The notes: generated by a model from the letters alone, not told the origin. DNA of 64,000 nt from Domibacillus tundrae (GCF_000970675.1 NZ_LAJA01000014.1:186001-250000), one strand, 5' to 3'. Positions 35,991-46,215 are shown, counted from the first letter of the stretch. Translations and numbers: made by a program.

Positions 35991-36044
35991 GCCTGAAGGC
36001 ATTGTTCACTCTTTTTTTTGAACGCTATGCTTCAGGCTTTTTTT
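35991..36044 (+). terminator. Riboswitch-controlled terminator
   Basis: GCCTGAAG-GCAT-GTTCA pairs with TGAAC-ATGC-CTTCAGGC, followed by seven T. The alternative stem GAGTGAACAA (35958-35967) with TTGTTCACTC (36002-36011) would use both the P1 3' strand and the terminator 5' arm, so it is the antiterminator. Ligand binding therefore turns the operon off. Confidence 0.9.
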
Positions 36045-36052
36045 GTGCCTGA

Positions 36053-37962
<1,910 letters not shown>

Positions 37963-38046
37963 AACCATACTCCCACGTTTTAAAGGCATTAAAATGTCGT
38001 GACGTCATCTACATTTCTTTACTAAAAGAGGTGGAGGTGGCGTTTT

Positions 38047-39396
38047 TTGTGTTCAAAAAGATTAACAAAAAGAAGAACTTCTAAAGATGAACTAGAATTT
38101 AATTTTACATTCGAGCAGGCATTCGATTATTTTCTCTCAGCAAAGAAATTCGAAGGATTAAGGCAGACGACAATAAAAAGTCATCTTGAGCATTATAACT
38201 TTTTTATAAAGTGGTTGAACGAAATGCATCCAGAAATAAAAATGGTTGCCGACCTAACCTCATTTACAGTGCGAGAGTACATCATTTACATGCAAGACGA
38301 TCATTACAACTATAAAACCAAAACGAATGGATTAAGCGTACAAACAGTCAACGCAAGGCTGCGATTTTTAAAAACTTTTTATAACTTCCTTGACGATGAA
38401 AACTTGATCAAAGATAACAGCATCGAGAAGATCAAGCTTCTTAAATCTGACGAAAGAAAATTCACCAAACTTACGGATGATGAACTAAAAAGATTATTTG
38501 AAATACCAAACAAAGAGAACTTTCCCCAGTTCCGGGATTTTGTCATTATGAATCTTTTATATGATACAGGGATGCGGATAAGTGAAACAATTTCAATTAA
38601 GAAAACGGATTTGGATTTTAAAAGCAGAAAAATCATTCTTCCGTCTGACGTAACAAAAGGGAGAAAAGAAAGGATAATTCCCGTTTCCAACTACACTTTG
38701 AAGTTGTTGATTGAGCTTATCGCAGAAAATGATGCTCACTGGGATAACAGATACGTGTTTCTGAACTGGAATGGTGAACAGATGTCCGATGATACCTTTA
38801 GAAGAAACTTAAAAAGATATGTATCTAAAGCAGGGATTGAAAAAGATTTTTCTTGCCACGATTTTAGACGCCAAGCTGTTACAGATATGTTGGCCAATGG
38901 AGCCTCAATCTGGGCTGTTCAAGCTATCGTCGGACATGTTAATATACTGCCGACCAAGCGCAGCCGCGACATGCAGCAGACCGTAAATTTAGTGCAAATA
39001 CTACCCGCTGAGCCAGCAGAAAATGAAAAAGGCGGACAAGCTCCGTCAGGAAACGGGGAGCAAGAAGTCAATATCTCTCTTAAGACTAGTACTAATATTA
39101 ATACTAATACATATCAGCCTGCAGCGCCGACTTCGTTTTATGGACGTTTTAAACATTTCGTTTCTTCAACAATCGGCGGGGGCCAATCGTTAATCAGCCG
39201 TCTATTTGGCGTATATAAGGCGCATTCTACGCCGCTAACTAAGTATGGTGCATTCGCTGACGTTGAACATGCTGGATATGAGGCGTTAAGGGCGGCTGTA
39301 ATGGCGACTAAGGCGAAGCGTATAAAGAATCTACCGGGATTTTATAGTGGCGTGTTGGACTGTGTGCTGGACCGTTTTGTCTTTGAAGAAAGCTAG
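38047..39396 (+). CDS. Chimeric tyrosine recombinase: integrase without catalytic Tyr fused to another protein's C terminus
   Basis: Residues 1-300 are a tyrosine recombinase: a SAM-like core-binding domain (TFEQAFDYFLSAKK), then the catalytic domain with Arg in YDTGMRISE, HxxR in CHDFRRQ and the histidine in IVGHVN. At about base 38943 homology stops, just before the usual catalytic tyrosine. The remaining 150 residues are unlike integrases; FYGRFKHFVSSTIGGG and AVMATKAKRIKNLPGFY resemble C termini of plasmid/phage helix-turn-helix proteins, by memory only. The TTG start has AGGTGG upstream. A strand-transfer-dead protein is inferred. Confidence 0.75.
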   Translation: MCSKRLTKRRTSKDELEFNFTFEQAFDYFLSAKKFEGLRQTTIKSHLEHYNFFIKWLNEMHPEIKMVADLTSFTVREYIIYMQDDHYNYKTKTNGLSVQTVNARLRFLKTFYNFLDDENLIKDNSIEKIKLLKSDERKFTKLTDDELKRLFEIPNKENFPQFRDFVIMNLLYDTGMRISETISIKKTDLDFKSRKIILPSDVTKGRKERIIPVSNYTLKLLIELIAENDAHWDNRYVFLNWNGEQMSDDTFRRNLKRYVSKAGIEKDFSCHDFRRQAVTDMLANGASIWAVQAIVGHVNILPTKRSRDMQQTVNLVQILPAEPAENEKGGQAPSGNGEQEVNISLKTSTNINTNTYQPAAPTSFYGRFKHFVSSTIGGGQSLISRLFGVYKAHSTPLTKYGAFADVEHAGYEALRAAVMATKAKRIKNLPGFYSGVLDCVLDRFVFEES

Positions 39397-39500
39397 CGGG
39401 TGCTTGCGGAGGAAGTGTAAGTCTCAGCGTCAGGCTACAAGTAGACCCATGTATATGCCAGCGGAAAAGTTCACCGCATTACATAATAACGCAGAAAAGA

Positions 39501-39860
39501 CCGCGGGGGACACCGCGGCCGGGACAGACATGTAACGGATGGGGATCGTTGGTTACACGTATGAAGTATGCCCATTACGGCGAAAAATAACCGCACAAAA
39601 AAAGCCACGGGGTTCTTCCGTAGCGATCAAGGAGGTATCCGCGTGTAGCATGTGCTGCATATGCCGAGAATGCAGCATGTTACACGTTACCCGCTTTATA
39701 GAAAAATAAAACATACGTAAAAAAGCCGCAGGGGAAAAACCGCGGTTAAGACAGTTGTGTAACGCTTTGGCTAGCGAAGGACCATTGGTTATATGTAATT
39801 ATATTGTCCTTTGCTTCGGGAAATAAACCGCATAAAAAAGGCTACGGAGGTTCCGTAGCA
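39501..39860. repeat. Cluster of four related terminator-like hairpins
   Basis: The 690-bp stretch after the integrase holds no convincing gene but four GC-rich hairpins at 39501-39518, 39604-39624, 39725-39744 and 39841-39859, spaced 103-122 bp. Each is preceded by an A-run, so on the minus strand each reads as stem plus T-run. Contexts alternate: the second and fourth share CCGCA-A-run-GC-ACGG...CCGTAGC-ATCA-GGAG; the first and third share CCGCGG, GTAACG and TTGGTTA. This suggests two diverged copies of a unit of about 230 bp. Confidence 0.65.
39645..39688 (+). other. Long perfect-arm hairpin within the hairpin cluster
   Basis: TGTA and GCTGCAT on the left (to 39660) pair with ATGCAGC and TACA on the right, around ATGCCGAGA. 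It follows AAGGAGGT in the second unit. A structured RNA is the simplest reading. Confidence 0.45.
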
Positions 39861-40084
39861 ATCAGGGAGATATGTGATTAAAAATAGACATTGACCACTT
39901 GCTCAGGTATCCGAAATTAGGAGCGTTGTCTAAATATTGTATGTATCCGCATTAGAAACGAGAAAGAGCGCAGCTCCCCGTCTTGGCAGCAACGCTTGCA
40001 AAGTAGTACCTATAAGGAGAAGATAAATCAATATATGTACGGCTGGATCGCTATATTCCTCGGATCCCGGACGCAAAAAAGGCC

Positions 40085-40501
40085 ATGGTAGTTTTAGAAA
40101 ATCCCTTTGATCAAAAAACTCGTTATACGGGTTTGAAATCAAAGCCATATGATCAAATTAAACCAGGAACATACGCGTTAATTACGTTAAAAGATAGTAA
40201 AGAGGAATACTCAGTTATAAAAGTTGAAGAAAATAAATCGAACATTGCCAACAAGGTAATTGGCCAAACGGTGAATCCGGATGTGGTACTATATGAAGTC
40301 ACTGGCACAGGAACAGGTGAAAATAAAAAGGAAATTTATACAAAAAGAGTAAGTGATAAATTTTCTGTACACACAGAAAATCTTACATTGATGAAAAATC
40401 AGATGCCTTCTTCTCCAAAAGAAGGCGATAAAATTCTTATAACTTTTGATAAAGGGAAAGATAAAGTGAAAAATGTTCAAAAGGTATCTACTATTAAATA
40501 A
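40085..40501 (+). CDS. Hypothetical 138-residue beta-rich protein, possibly 5' truncated
   Basis: Not recognised. The sequence is lysine- and threonine-rich with alternating beta-strand pattern (SVIKVEENK, VVLYEVTGTGTGENKK, KILITFDKGKD), like the mature part of a secreted lipoprotein or an OB-like domain. There is no signal peptide and no ribosome site next to ATG 40085. The frame is open back to about 40012, where AAGGAGA occurs without an in-frame start, so the natural 5' end was probably lost by rearrangement. Confidence 0.5.
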   Translation: MVVLENPFDQKTRYTGLKSKPYDQIKPGTYALITLKDSKEEYSVIKVEENKSNIANKVIGQTVNPDVVLYEVTGTGTGENKKEIYTKRVSDKFSVHTENLTLMKNQMPSSPKEGDKILITFDKGKDKVKNVQKVSTIK

Positions 40502-40967
40502 CCTTCTTTCTAAAAGTTATATATATTTGAGAAAAAATTGACCATCAATTAATCAAACGATTGACTAATTGGAAGGAATTTAGAATTTGCCTCACACCCT
40601 ACACTTGGATTTTTATTTTTGCCTTTGTATAAATAGAATTTGACTGCAATATTGAGAGAGGTATAGTCAAACTTAAAGGTCCTATTCGTTATAAAATATG
40701 AAATTATGCTCATTAACGAGATTGTATGCGCTATGCTACAATTATTTTATACAAATATTCACATCTCATTTACACATCACTTTATGAAAGCGCTAACAAA
40801 ATTTATGAAAGATCAAGTCGCAGCGCTTTTTAGAAAGAATTTTTTTGGAAAGAGGTGGTTTTGTCGAAATAATCATTGAACTCAAGAATTGTTAATGATT
40901 TTTAAAAAAACTATTTAATTGAGCACCCGATCGATCTTAAAACCATAACTATTTAAGGAGTGAAAGC
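40502..40967 (+). promoter_or_regulatory. Upstream region of the secreted hydrolase: extended -10 promoter and cre site
   Basis: This 466-bp AT-rich stretch has no gene. TG-C-TACAAT (40734-40742) is an extended -10, with a weak TTAACG at -35. ATGAAAGCGCTAACA at 40784-40798 is a perfect cre match, about 35 bp downstream of the expected start, a roadblock position for CcpA repression. The leader continues about 170 bp to the gene. Confidence 0.6.
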
Positions 40968-42611
40968 ATGAGAAAAACTTTGTTTTTTCCTAAAATAAGA
41001 ACACGGGTTATGATTAGTTGTTTAATACTAGTAGCAATGTTAGTTTCGTTGGGATGGGTAAAGGTCGATGCGCAGGACCAAAAAGCGGTGATATCTTCTG
41101 AAAAGGTAACAATACCTACTCCAAAGGTAACGGGTCCTATTCCGATTACGAAGACTTCCCGTCCATTTACGGTGGGAGGGACAAATCTAACAGACTATGG
41201 CTACCGTCTTGATGAATATTTGATTAGCGGTAAGGCGAATGTTTACGATTGGGGGGCCGACGGACAGGCTATTACCCCTCAAATCCGAACTCCACAGGCG
41301 CCATATACAACCCGGATTGTCGTTAGACGACCCCATAAACCAAGCAAGTTTAGTGGGAATGTCTGGGTTGAGCTTAATAACCCTTCACGGGGATGGGATG
41401 TTGAGGTACAGTGGCCAACTGTCCAAGATAAAGTGCTCCGTGACGGCGACATTTGGATTTCAGTGACTGTCAAACCAAATGTGATCGCAGCACTAAAGCG
41501 TATCGATTCAAAGCGTTATGCCCCGTTATCAATGGCCAACCCGTTGCCTTCCGACAAACAAGCCTGTGGGAAGTTGCCCAATGAAGAAGGCTATGATGAA
41601 AATCTTTCGAAGCTGTATGAAAATGGACTTGTTTGGGACATGCTGAGTCAGACGGGTGCCCTGGTACGCAGCAAGGACAAGAATAATCCACTGCACAATT
41701 ATAACGTTAAGTACGTATTCGCAACCGGCGAGTCCCAAACAGGCTTCTTCCTTAACACGTACGCAGCAAATTTTGCGGAAAACGCGAGGCTGAAAAACGG
41801 TCATCCAGTGTATGATGGCTTCATCTCGGCATCGGGATCAGGCAGAACCACGCCAATCAATCAGTGCGTTCCCGCCACCGGTGTTAAAGATGTAAGAACC
41901 CAGCTGCCAAAGAAACATGTACCATTTATGCAGATTGACGCACAAGGAGACATCTTCCAACTAGGAAGCTATCTATGGAGAAAACCTGATAGTGACGTTC
42001 CAGGGGCGGGTTTCCGAATGTACGAAATTACAGGGGCTCCGCACGGTCCAGTCAACACCGTTAATTACCAACCACCAGCTGAGGATATCGTTAAGGCAGG
42101 TAATCTGCCGACCCAAGTGCCTTATGCATATGGGGGAGTCGAGCCAAAGGCAAACCAATTGCCGCGCCATTATATAGAAACGGCCATGTATGCCAACATG
42201 GAGCGCTGGGTTATCAAAGGCATTAAACCGCCACATGCCAAGCCATTGCTCGTGCAAGAGGGCAATGGAATACAGACGAGCCTTTTTGGCGAAACCATTT
42301 ACGCATCATTTGTGAAGGATAAACATGGAAATGTACTGGGCGGTGTACGCAGCCCATATGTCGATGTTCCGACGGCCACATACAACGAGTATGCTACATT
42401 AAAACCAGGCTATCCTTATGCATGGTCGTTCGGCCATCAGGTCGACTTCACGAGTGAAACACTCCAGAAGCTTTACGGGGCAGTGGGTCCCCATCAGACT
42501 TACGTGAGGCAGGTCGAAGCTTCAGTGAAGCAATTGACAAAAGAGCGGTGGCTTGAACCTGAAGAGGGTCAAAAAATTATACAGCAGGCAAAATTCACTC
42601 CAATCCCTTAA
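40968..42611 (+). CDS. Secreted alpha/beta hydrolase domain protein (Abhydrolase_10 type)
   Basis: A 547-residue protein with a Sec signal peptide (membrane segment about 14-32, cleavage near VDAQD). The nucleophile elbow is ATGESQTG near residue 258, and HxxDF-like GHQVDF late in the protein may supply the histidine region. Proteins of this type are uncharacterised or esterase-like; the substrate is unknown. AAGGAG precedes the ATG. A cre site upstream suggests use under poor carbon supply. It stands among decayed genes but is full length. Confidence 0.75.
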   Translation: MRKTLFFPKIRTRVMISCLILVAMLVSLGWVKVDAQDQKAVISSEKVTIPTPKVTGPIPITKTSRPFTVGGTNLTDYGYRLDEYLISGKANVYDWGADGQAITPQIRTPQAPYTTRIVVRRPHKPSKFSGNVWVELNNPSRGWDVEVQWPTVQDKVLRDGDIWISVTVKPNVIAALKRIDSKRYAPLSMANPLPSDKQACGKLPNEEGYDENLSKLYENGLVWDMLSQTGALVRSKDKNNPLHNYNVKYVFATGESQTGFFLNTYAANFAENARLKNGHPVYDGFISASGSGRTTPINQCVPATGVKDVRTQLPKKHVPFMQIDAQGDIFQLGSYLWRKPDSDVPGAGFRMYEITGAPHGPVNTVNYQPPAEDIVKAGNLPTQVPYAYGGVEPKANQLPRHYIETAMYANMERWVIKGIKPPHAKPLLVQEGNGIQTSLFGETIYASFVKDKHGNVLGGVRSPYVDVPTATYNEYATLKPGYPYAWSFGHQVDFTSETLQKLYGAVGPHQTYVRQVEASVKQLTKERWLEPEEGQKIIQQAKFTPIP

Positions 42612-42700
42612 TAATATTGCTTCATGTAAATAACTCATGAGTATTACGAGTGTTTCTATATACATTTCGAACATAGGGGATGTGTAGCACAAAATCTGAG

Positions 42701-42740
42701 AGAAGCAGGAATCTTAGTAAGGGTTCGCTGCTTCTTTCTT
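42701..42740 (+). terminator. Probable terminator of the hydrolase gene
   Basis: AGAAGCAG (42701-42708) pairs with CTGCTTCT (42728-42735) over a long loop and continues into TTCTTTC. Confidence 0.5.
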
Positions 42741-42823
42741 TCACTTATAAAAAAACAGGTGATTTAATAGAGTGAATCGATTTCATAATGCACACTTTTA
42801 AAAAATCATAGAGGAGCAGAATA

Positions 42824-43020
42824 ATGGATGATCTTTTAAAAAAGTGAATGAAATTGCTGATTATGCTACAGATGCTTGAAGATAAGTGAGTCGATCAATG
42901 GCTAGCTTAGAAGCATTGTATGCTATTTGAACCAAATCAACATGTAATTTGGCTTTCTTTCCAGTACAATGGTAGATCTGATTCAATAGAAAATACCCTT
43001 TTCTTATCAGCTTATTGAGA
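42824..43020 (+). pseudogene. Decayed ORF of unknown origin
   Basis: ATG 42824 begins MDDLLKK and stops; the +1 frame continues KVNEIADYATDA, and a further frame reads LFEPNQHVIWLSFQYN before another stop. The amino-acid flavour is protein-like over 190 bp while every frame is broken. No family was recognised. The rest of 42741-43300 shows nothing else but the repeat noted below. Confidence 0.3.
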
Positions 43021-43101
43021 TTAACAGATTTTCCAAGGGAAAAGTTTTTATTTCTGATCCCTATGAGGCTATGATAATTAAGGAACTTATATTATTCTGA
43101 T

Positions 43102-43168
43102 GAGATTATAAAAACTTTTAACTAATAAGTGACCCGGTTGTATGAGAAGGAACTGTGCGAGCTAGTTG
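43102..43168. repeat. Repeat copy 1 (IS-end-like)
   Basis: ATAAAAACTTTTAACTAA, then GTGACCCGGTT and a later GCGAGC recur at 43302-43370 in the same order. The second copy lies at the end of the IS630-type remnant, so this may be an orphan IS end. Confidence 0.55.
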
Positions 43169-43301
43169 GCGTTTATGGAACATAAAAGATCCGCACAGCC
43201 AACTATAGTAGGAAATATATGAAACAAAAAAGCCATCTCACTTAAATATAGGGTGGCTTCAAGTAGTTAAAGAGATTGCCAGGGATCAAACGTTATTTCA
43301 A

Positions 43302-43370
43302 TGAAACTATAAAAACTTTTAACTAAAAGGTGACCCGGTTAAACGGGAAGAAACTACGCGAGCCGGTATC
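43302..43370. repeat. Repeat copy 2, at the end of the IS630 remnant
   Basis: Direct repeat of 43102-43168 with about 75 percent identity by eye: TATAAAAACTTTTAACTAA, GTGACCCGGTT, GCGAGCCGG. It directly follows the transposase 3' end, which is where an IS terminal repeat would lie. Confidence 0.55.
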
Positions 43371-43379
43371 GTTTGTATG

Positions 43380-43765
43380 CACTATATAAGTACAACTTAA
43401 TCTTTCAACATAGCTAACGAACCAATTCGCTGGAGGACGTTCTCCGGGCAAGTGTCCAACTATTCCATGAACGAACGGACGGATGCACGGATATCTTTCT
43501 GGGTGGCATGGAACCGGTTGACGATGACGCTTCCTTTCAGCCAGCCCCACATACGCTCAACGGCGTTAAGCTGCGGAGAATATGGAGGCAGAAAAAGCAG
43601 CGTGAGGCAGTGTTTGTTCTCCTCTAAAAAGGGTTTTAAGAGCCTGGCATGATGAATCCGGGCATTGCCTGGGATCATGACGATATGCCGGTCTTTATGC
43701 ATCCCTAGAATATAACGGAGAAACGCCAGAAACCTCGATACACTGGCTCTAATGAGATCTTTATT
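43380..43765 (-). pseudogene. IS630-family transposase, C-terminal remnant
   Basis: Leftward reading gives FLAFLRYILGMHKDRHIVMI, then NARIHHARLLKPFLEENK and FLPPYSPQLNAVERMWGWLK, the DDE_3 domain end of IS630-type transposases with the final catalytic Glu in AVERMW. The N-terminal two thirds are absent. After RSFME a stop interrupts, and the tail HLPGERPPANWFVSYVERLS continues in another frame. The usual D in xxDNARIH is G (PGNARIH), so a catalytic aspartate is lost as well. Confidence 0.85.
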
Positions 43766-43789
43766 TAAAAAAAGATAAGCTAGAACAAC

Positions 43790-44099
43790 CTTTATGTCAT
43801 GTCGTTTCTTGCTTAATAGGGATCTGGTCGAGAATACACCGACAGGGCGGCTCAGCTTTACGATTATGAGCGGTTTTGTTGAGTTTGAACGGAATTATGA
43901 TCTTAGAGCGTACATAGGGAGGCAAGGCAATCGCCAAGCAACGTCCAGACTTTCGTGAGGGTAGATCGAATAAGTTTAATAAAGCGCAGATTGAACACGT
44001 CCTGTAGCTGCTTGAGACGCATTCATACAAGCAAGTTGAAGGAAAAACGGGTATCTTGAAAAGTACATTGATTAGAGCTAAACAGAAGAAGGGAATCTG
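43790..44099 (+). pseudogene. Serine recombinase (Tn3-type resolvase) C-terminal remnant
   Basis: Translation in pieces gives LVENTPTGRLSFTIMSGFVEFER, then after a frameshift MILERT-stop-GGKAIAKQRPDFREGR and FNKAQIEHVL-stop-LLETHSYKQVEGKTGILKSTLIRAK. These are the long E-helix region and the C-terminal HTH of the resolvase/invertase family. The N-terminal catalytic serine domain is missing. Two internal TAG codons and a shift make it non-functional. Confidence 0.8.
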
Positions 44100-44125
44100 A
44101 CACGTCGAAATGACGTGTTTTTTTC
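44100..44125 (+). terminator. Terminator after the resolvase remnant
   Basis: ACACGTC (44100-44106) pairs with GACGTGT (44112-44118), then a T run. Confidence 0.8.
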
Positions 44126-44229
44126 TGGTTTATTTCTTAATACTTACTAAAAATCAAAAAAATCTGTTTATGGTACAAAAGTTATGGTGTTATTGTATCG
44201 TTAGAATAAAAATACATAGGAGGGAAATC

Positions 44230-44739
44230 ATGAGAAAGATTTTTGGGTTCATTTTAGCCTTAGTTTTAATGATCACATTGATACCATCGCAAGGGATTGA
44301 AGCAGCCACTGTAAACAAACATTACAAGGTGAGTGTCGACACAAAATTAAATGTACGTCAAAAGCCAAGTCCAAAGGCAAAAGTGGTAGGTTCTCTTAAG
44401 AATGGAACAGTTGTATTTGTTTATAATACAGAGCCAGGGGGCTGGTCGAAGATTAAATATAATGGAAAAGCTGGGTACGTTGCTTCAAGCTATTTGAAAG
44501 ATCCATCAAGCGGTAAAATCAGCAGAGAACAAGCTAAAAAAATTGTACTTAAAACTAGAGATGCAAGTATTACTGGGGTAAGAAGTGATCCGGAATATGA
44601 CCGGTTAGTAAATGGAGTAAATTATTATTTTATTGAGACATATGCTTTAACTGAAGGTTTTGCTGCCTCGACTTGTTATGTAAGCTCTAAAGATGGAAAA
44701 ATATATTCTTGGAGCGATTCGGACGAACTGGAACAGTAA
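44230..44739 (+). CDS. Secreted bacterial SH3-domain protein
   Basis: A 169-residue exported protein. A Sec signal peptide (MRKIFGFILALVLMITLIP, cleavage near GIEA-A) is followed by an SH3b domain (about 30-95: LNVRQKPSPKAKVVGSLKNG, WSKIKYNGKAGYVASSYL) and a C-terminal domain of about 65 residues with two cysteine-flanked strands. SH3b domains bind peptidoglycan or peptides. AGGAGGG is 5 bp ahead of ATG 44230. The upstream open frame has no support. Confidence 0.85.
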   Translation: MRKIFGFILALVLMITLIPSQGIEAATVNKHYKVSVDTKLNVRQKPSPKAKVVGSLKNGTVVFVYNTEPGGWSKIKYNGKAGYVASSYLKDPSSGKISREQAKKIVLKTRDASITGVRSDPEYDRLVNGVNYYFIETYALTEGFAASTCYVSSKDGKIYSWSDSDELEQ

Positions 44740-44763
44740 TTTTATAATTAAAACAAGCTTCTT

Positions 44764-44793
44764 GACACGTCAATCTATGGCGTGTTTTTTTGC
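44764..44793 (+). terminator. Terminator after the SH3 protein gene
   Basis: ACACG (44765-44769) pairs with CGTGT (44781-44785) and is followed by T7. Confidence 0.75.
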
Positions 44794-44927
44794 GCTCATT
44801 TTCCATTGTGACAACCTTGAATAAGGAGGTTTTTACGAGGGGAAAGGAAGGATACTCATACACCGATCTTGAGCCTTCCGAGCAATGCTATAACATAGCA
44901 GGAGAAAACAAGCGCATACAATGAAAG

Positions 44928-45206
44928 ATGAATTTTGTTCAATCAGATATTAGGACTTTGTCGAGCAAAGCGATCAAGTTGCTTGAACTATTTTAAACAG
45001 GTGTGAATATAAGCGAAGTTGTCAATCAAGCAGGACATGCAAGCCTCAGAAACTTTAGGACGAAAACGATGGAACAGATACTACGGGAGTGGAGGAAGAA
45101 AGAACAAGCTGCTAAACAGCCGGAGAAGCTTACTGAACAGGATTTACGCGACTTGATGAATACAGGCAAAACATTACACTATGGCAAAGGTGGCGCCTGT
45201 AAATAA
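44928..45206 (+). pseudogene. Small ORF with internal stop, mobile-element-like
   Basis: One frame reads MNFVQSDIRTLSSKAIKLLELF, TAA at 44994, then TGVNISEVVNQAGHASLRNFR and a charged tail ending HYGKGGACK. The helical, basic second part could restart at GTG 45003 (67 residues). No family recognised. The continuous sense across the stop suggests one gene of 92 codons with a nonsense mutation. Confidence 0.45.
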
Positions 45207-45225
45207 AGGAGGACTGTACACGCGG

Positions 45226-45577
45226 GTGCTGAAGAAAATGAAGGTAGCCATGGAAGCCAAACCGGAATTGTTAAAGCAAGACCTCCAGGATAAGACGCTC
45301 ATTAACAGCATGATCAGCGAAATGGAGTTTGCGATTCAGTGAATGGTTTCCGGCCGGAATTGATTCAAGACGCGGAGTAAATCGGGCAGGGGCTTATACA
45401 TTGGATCCAAAACTGATTGAATCCGCTGTACCAAATAACGTGATTGCAGAAGGAAGAAAAACTACAGCTGATGAATTGCTCGGGATCACAAAATCATCCG
45501 TCTAGATGTACCTTGAACGGGTGGATAGGAAAATTGAAGATCATAAAAATGGCAGCCTTTTTCTTGTTTTATGAGAA
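45226..45577 (+). pseudogene. Broken ORF of unknown function
   Basis: AAAGGAGGA at 45205-45213 precedes GTG 45226. The first frame (38 codons, KVAMEAKPELLKQDLQDKT) stops at 45340, and another frame continues SEWFPAGIDSRRGVNRAGAY and TTADELLGITKSSV to TAG at about 45505, after which MYLERVDRKIEDHKNG follows in a further frame. The parts read as one former protein of about 115 residues, possibly phage or plasmid derived. No family recognised. Confidence 0.4.
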
Positions 45578-45590
45578 AGGCTGTTTTTCC
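45546..45590 (+). terminator. Terminator, copy 1 of a duplicated 3' end
   Basis: CAGCCTTTTTC pairs with GAGAAAGGCTG (one mismatch), then TTTTTCC. The same hairpin, preceded by the same AAAATTGAAG, occurs at 46857-46900. Confidence 0.7.
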
Positions 45591-45633
45591 TTTAGAAGGG
45601 ATGGAATTTTTTGTTTTCTCTCGAGAGAATTGA

Positions 45634-45690
45634 TTGAAATTGCGTTACCCCGCAAAAAAAAATGCGCTATACCGCAATTTTTTTTCGGTG
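45634..45690. other. Tandem TGCG..CGCA hairpins with A and T runs
   Basis: In the 310-bp gap before 45890, TGCG-TTACCC-CGCA followed by nine A is repeated as TGCG-CTATAC-CGCA followed by A and eight T. Together they also fold as one longer stem. It may terminate transcription in either direction. Confidence 0.4.
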
Positions 45691-45889
45691 ACTCAAAAAC
45701 ATTAGCATATTATGATGAAACAGGGCTTTTCGACATGATTCGATAGGATCAAATTTATAAAATTATTATTGATAAAGGTAAGGGCGCTAAGCCATGAATC
45801 TAATATTTTTATGGGTTATGAAAGCTCGGATGTCAAATAGGGCTTTAAACCCGTATTGGGAACAAGGCCCGTTTAAGGCAGGGTGAAAT

Positions 45890-46213
45890 ATGCGGAGTGA
45901 TATAGGTGAGTTAAAAGTGAACGTTGAACAGTTTTTTTTGTTGCTACAAAATTATCCGGATGACTCTGAGTCGGCTTTAGTATTTGTGAGATTTTTGCGA
46001 GCTTTTTTAAGGATAGAAGCTGGAAAAGAACCGTTTCCTGCTGTTGAAGTTATGGCATTGATAAAAGAACACAAGCCGAATATTTTTTATGCGATGAGGA
46101 AACTTTCAGAAAAAGACAACATGTTAGCGATTCTGACAGGTTTATCAATGGATCCACAAGAAGCAGAAAGAAGACTCCAATCTATTTATGAAGGTAAAGG
46201 GATGGGACGCTAA
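45890..46213 (+). CDS. Hypothetical 107-residue helical protein
   Basis: Not recognised. The protein is all-helical, without signal peptide or membrane segment (VEQFFLLLQNYP, VRFLRAFLRIEAGKEPF, KPNIFYAMRKLSEKDNML). ATG 45890 is preceded by AGGGTGAA. It ends 2 bp before the DNA-binding protein gene, so both are expected in one transcript. It may serve that regulator as a partner. Confidence 0.6.
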   Translation: MRSDIGELKVNVEQFFLLLQNYPDDSESALVFVRFLRAFLRIEAGKEPFPAVEVMALIKEHKPNIFYAMRKLSEKDNMLAILTGLSMDPQEAERRLQSIYEGKGMGR

Positions 46214-46215
46214 AG

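Noticed and set aside
39647-39709. A 19-codon Cys-rich peptide (start MCCICREC) after GGAGG in the hairpin cluster
   Set aside because: Its codons are formed by the two arms of a perfect hairpin, so RNA structure explains the sequence better than protein.
39501-39860. CRISPR-like array
   Set aside because: Units are too long (over 100 bp), diverged and differ in spacing; there are no identical short repeats and no cas genes.
45444-45746. A 100-codon frame on the plus strand
   Set aside because: It runs through a strong terminator and the tandem TGCG/CGCA hairpins, and its composition is not protein-like.
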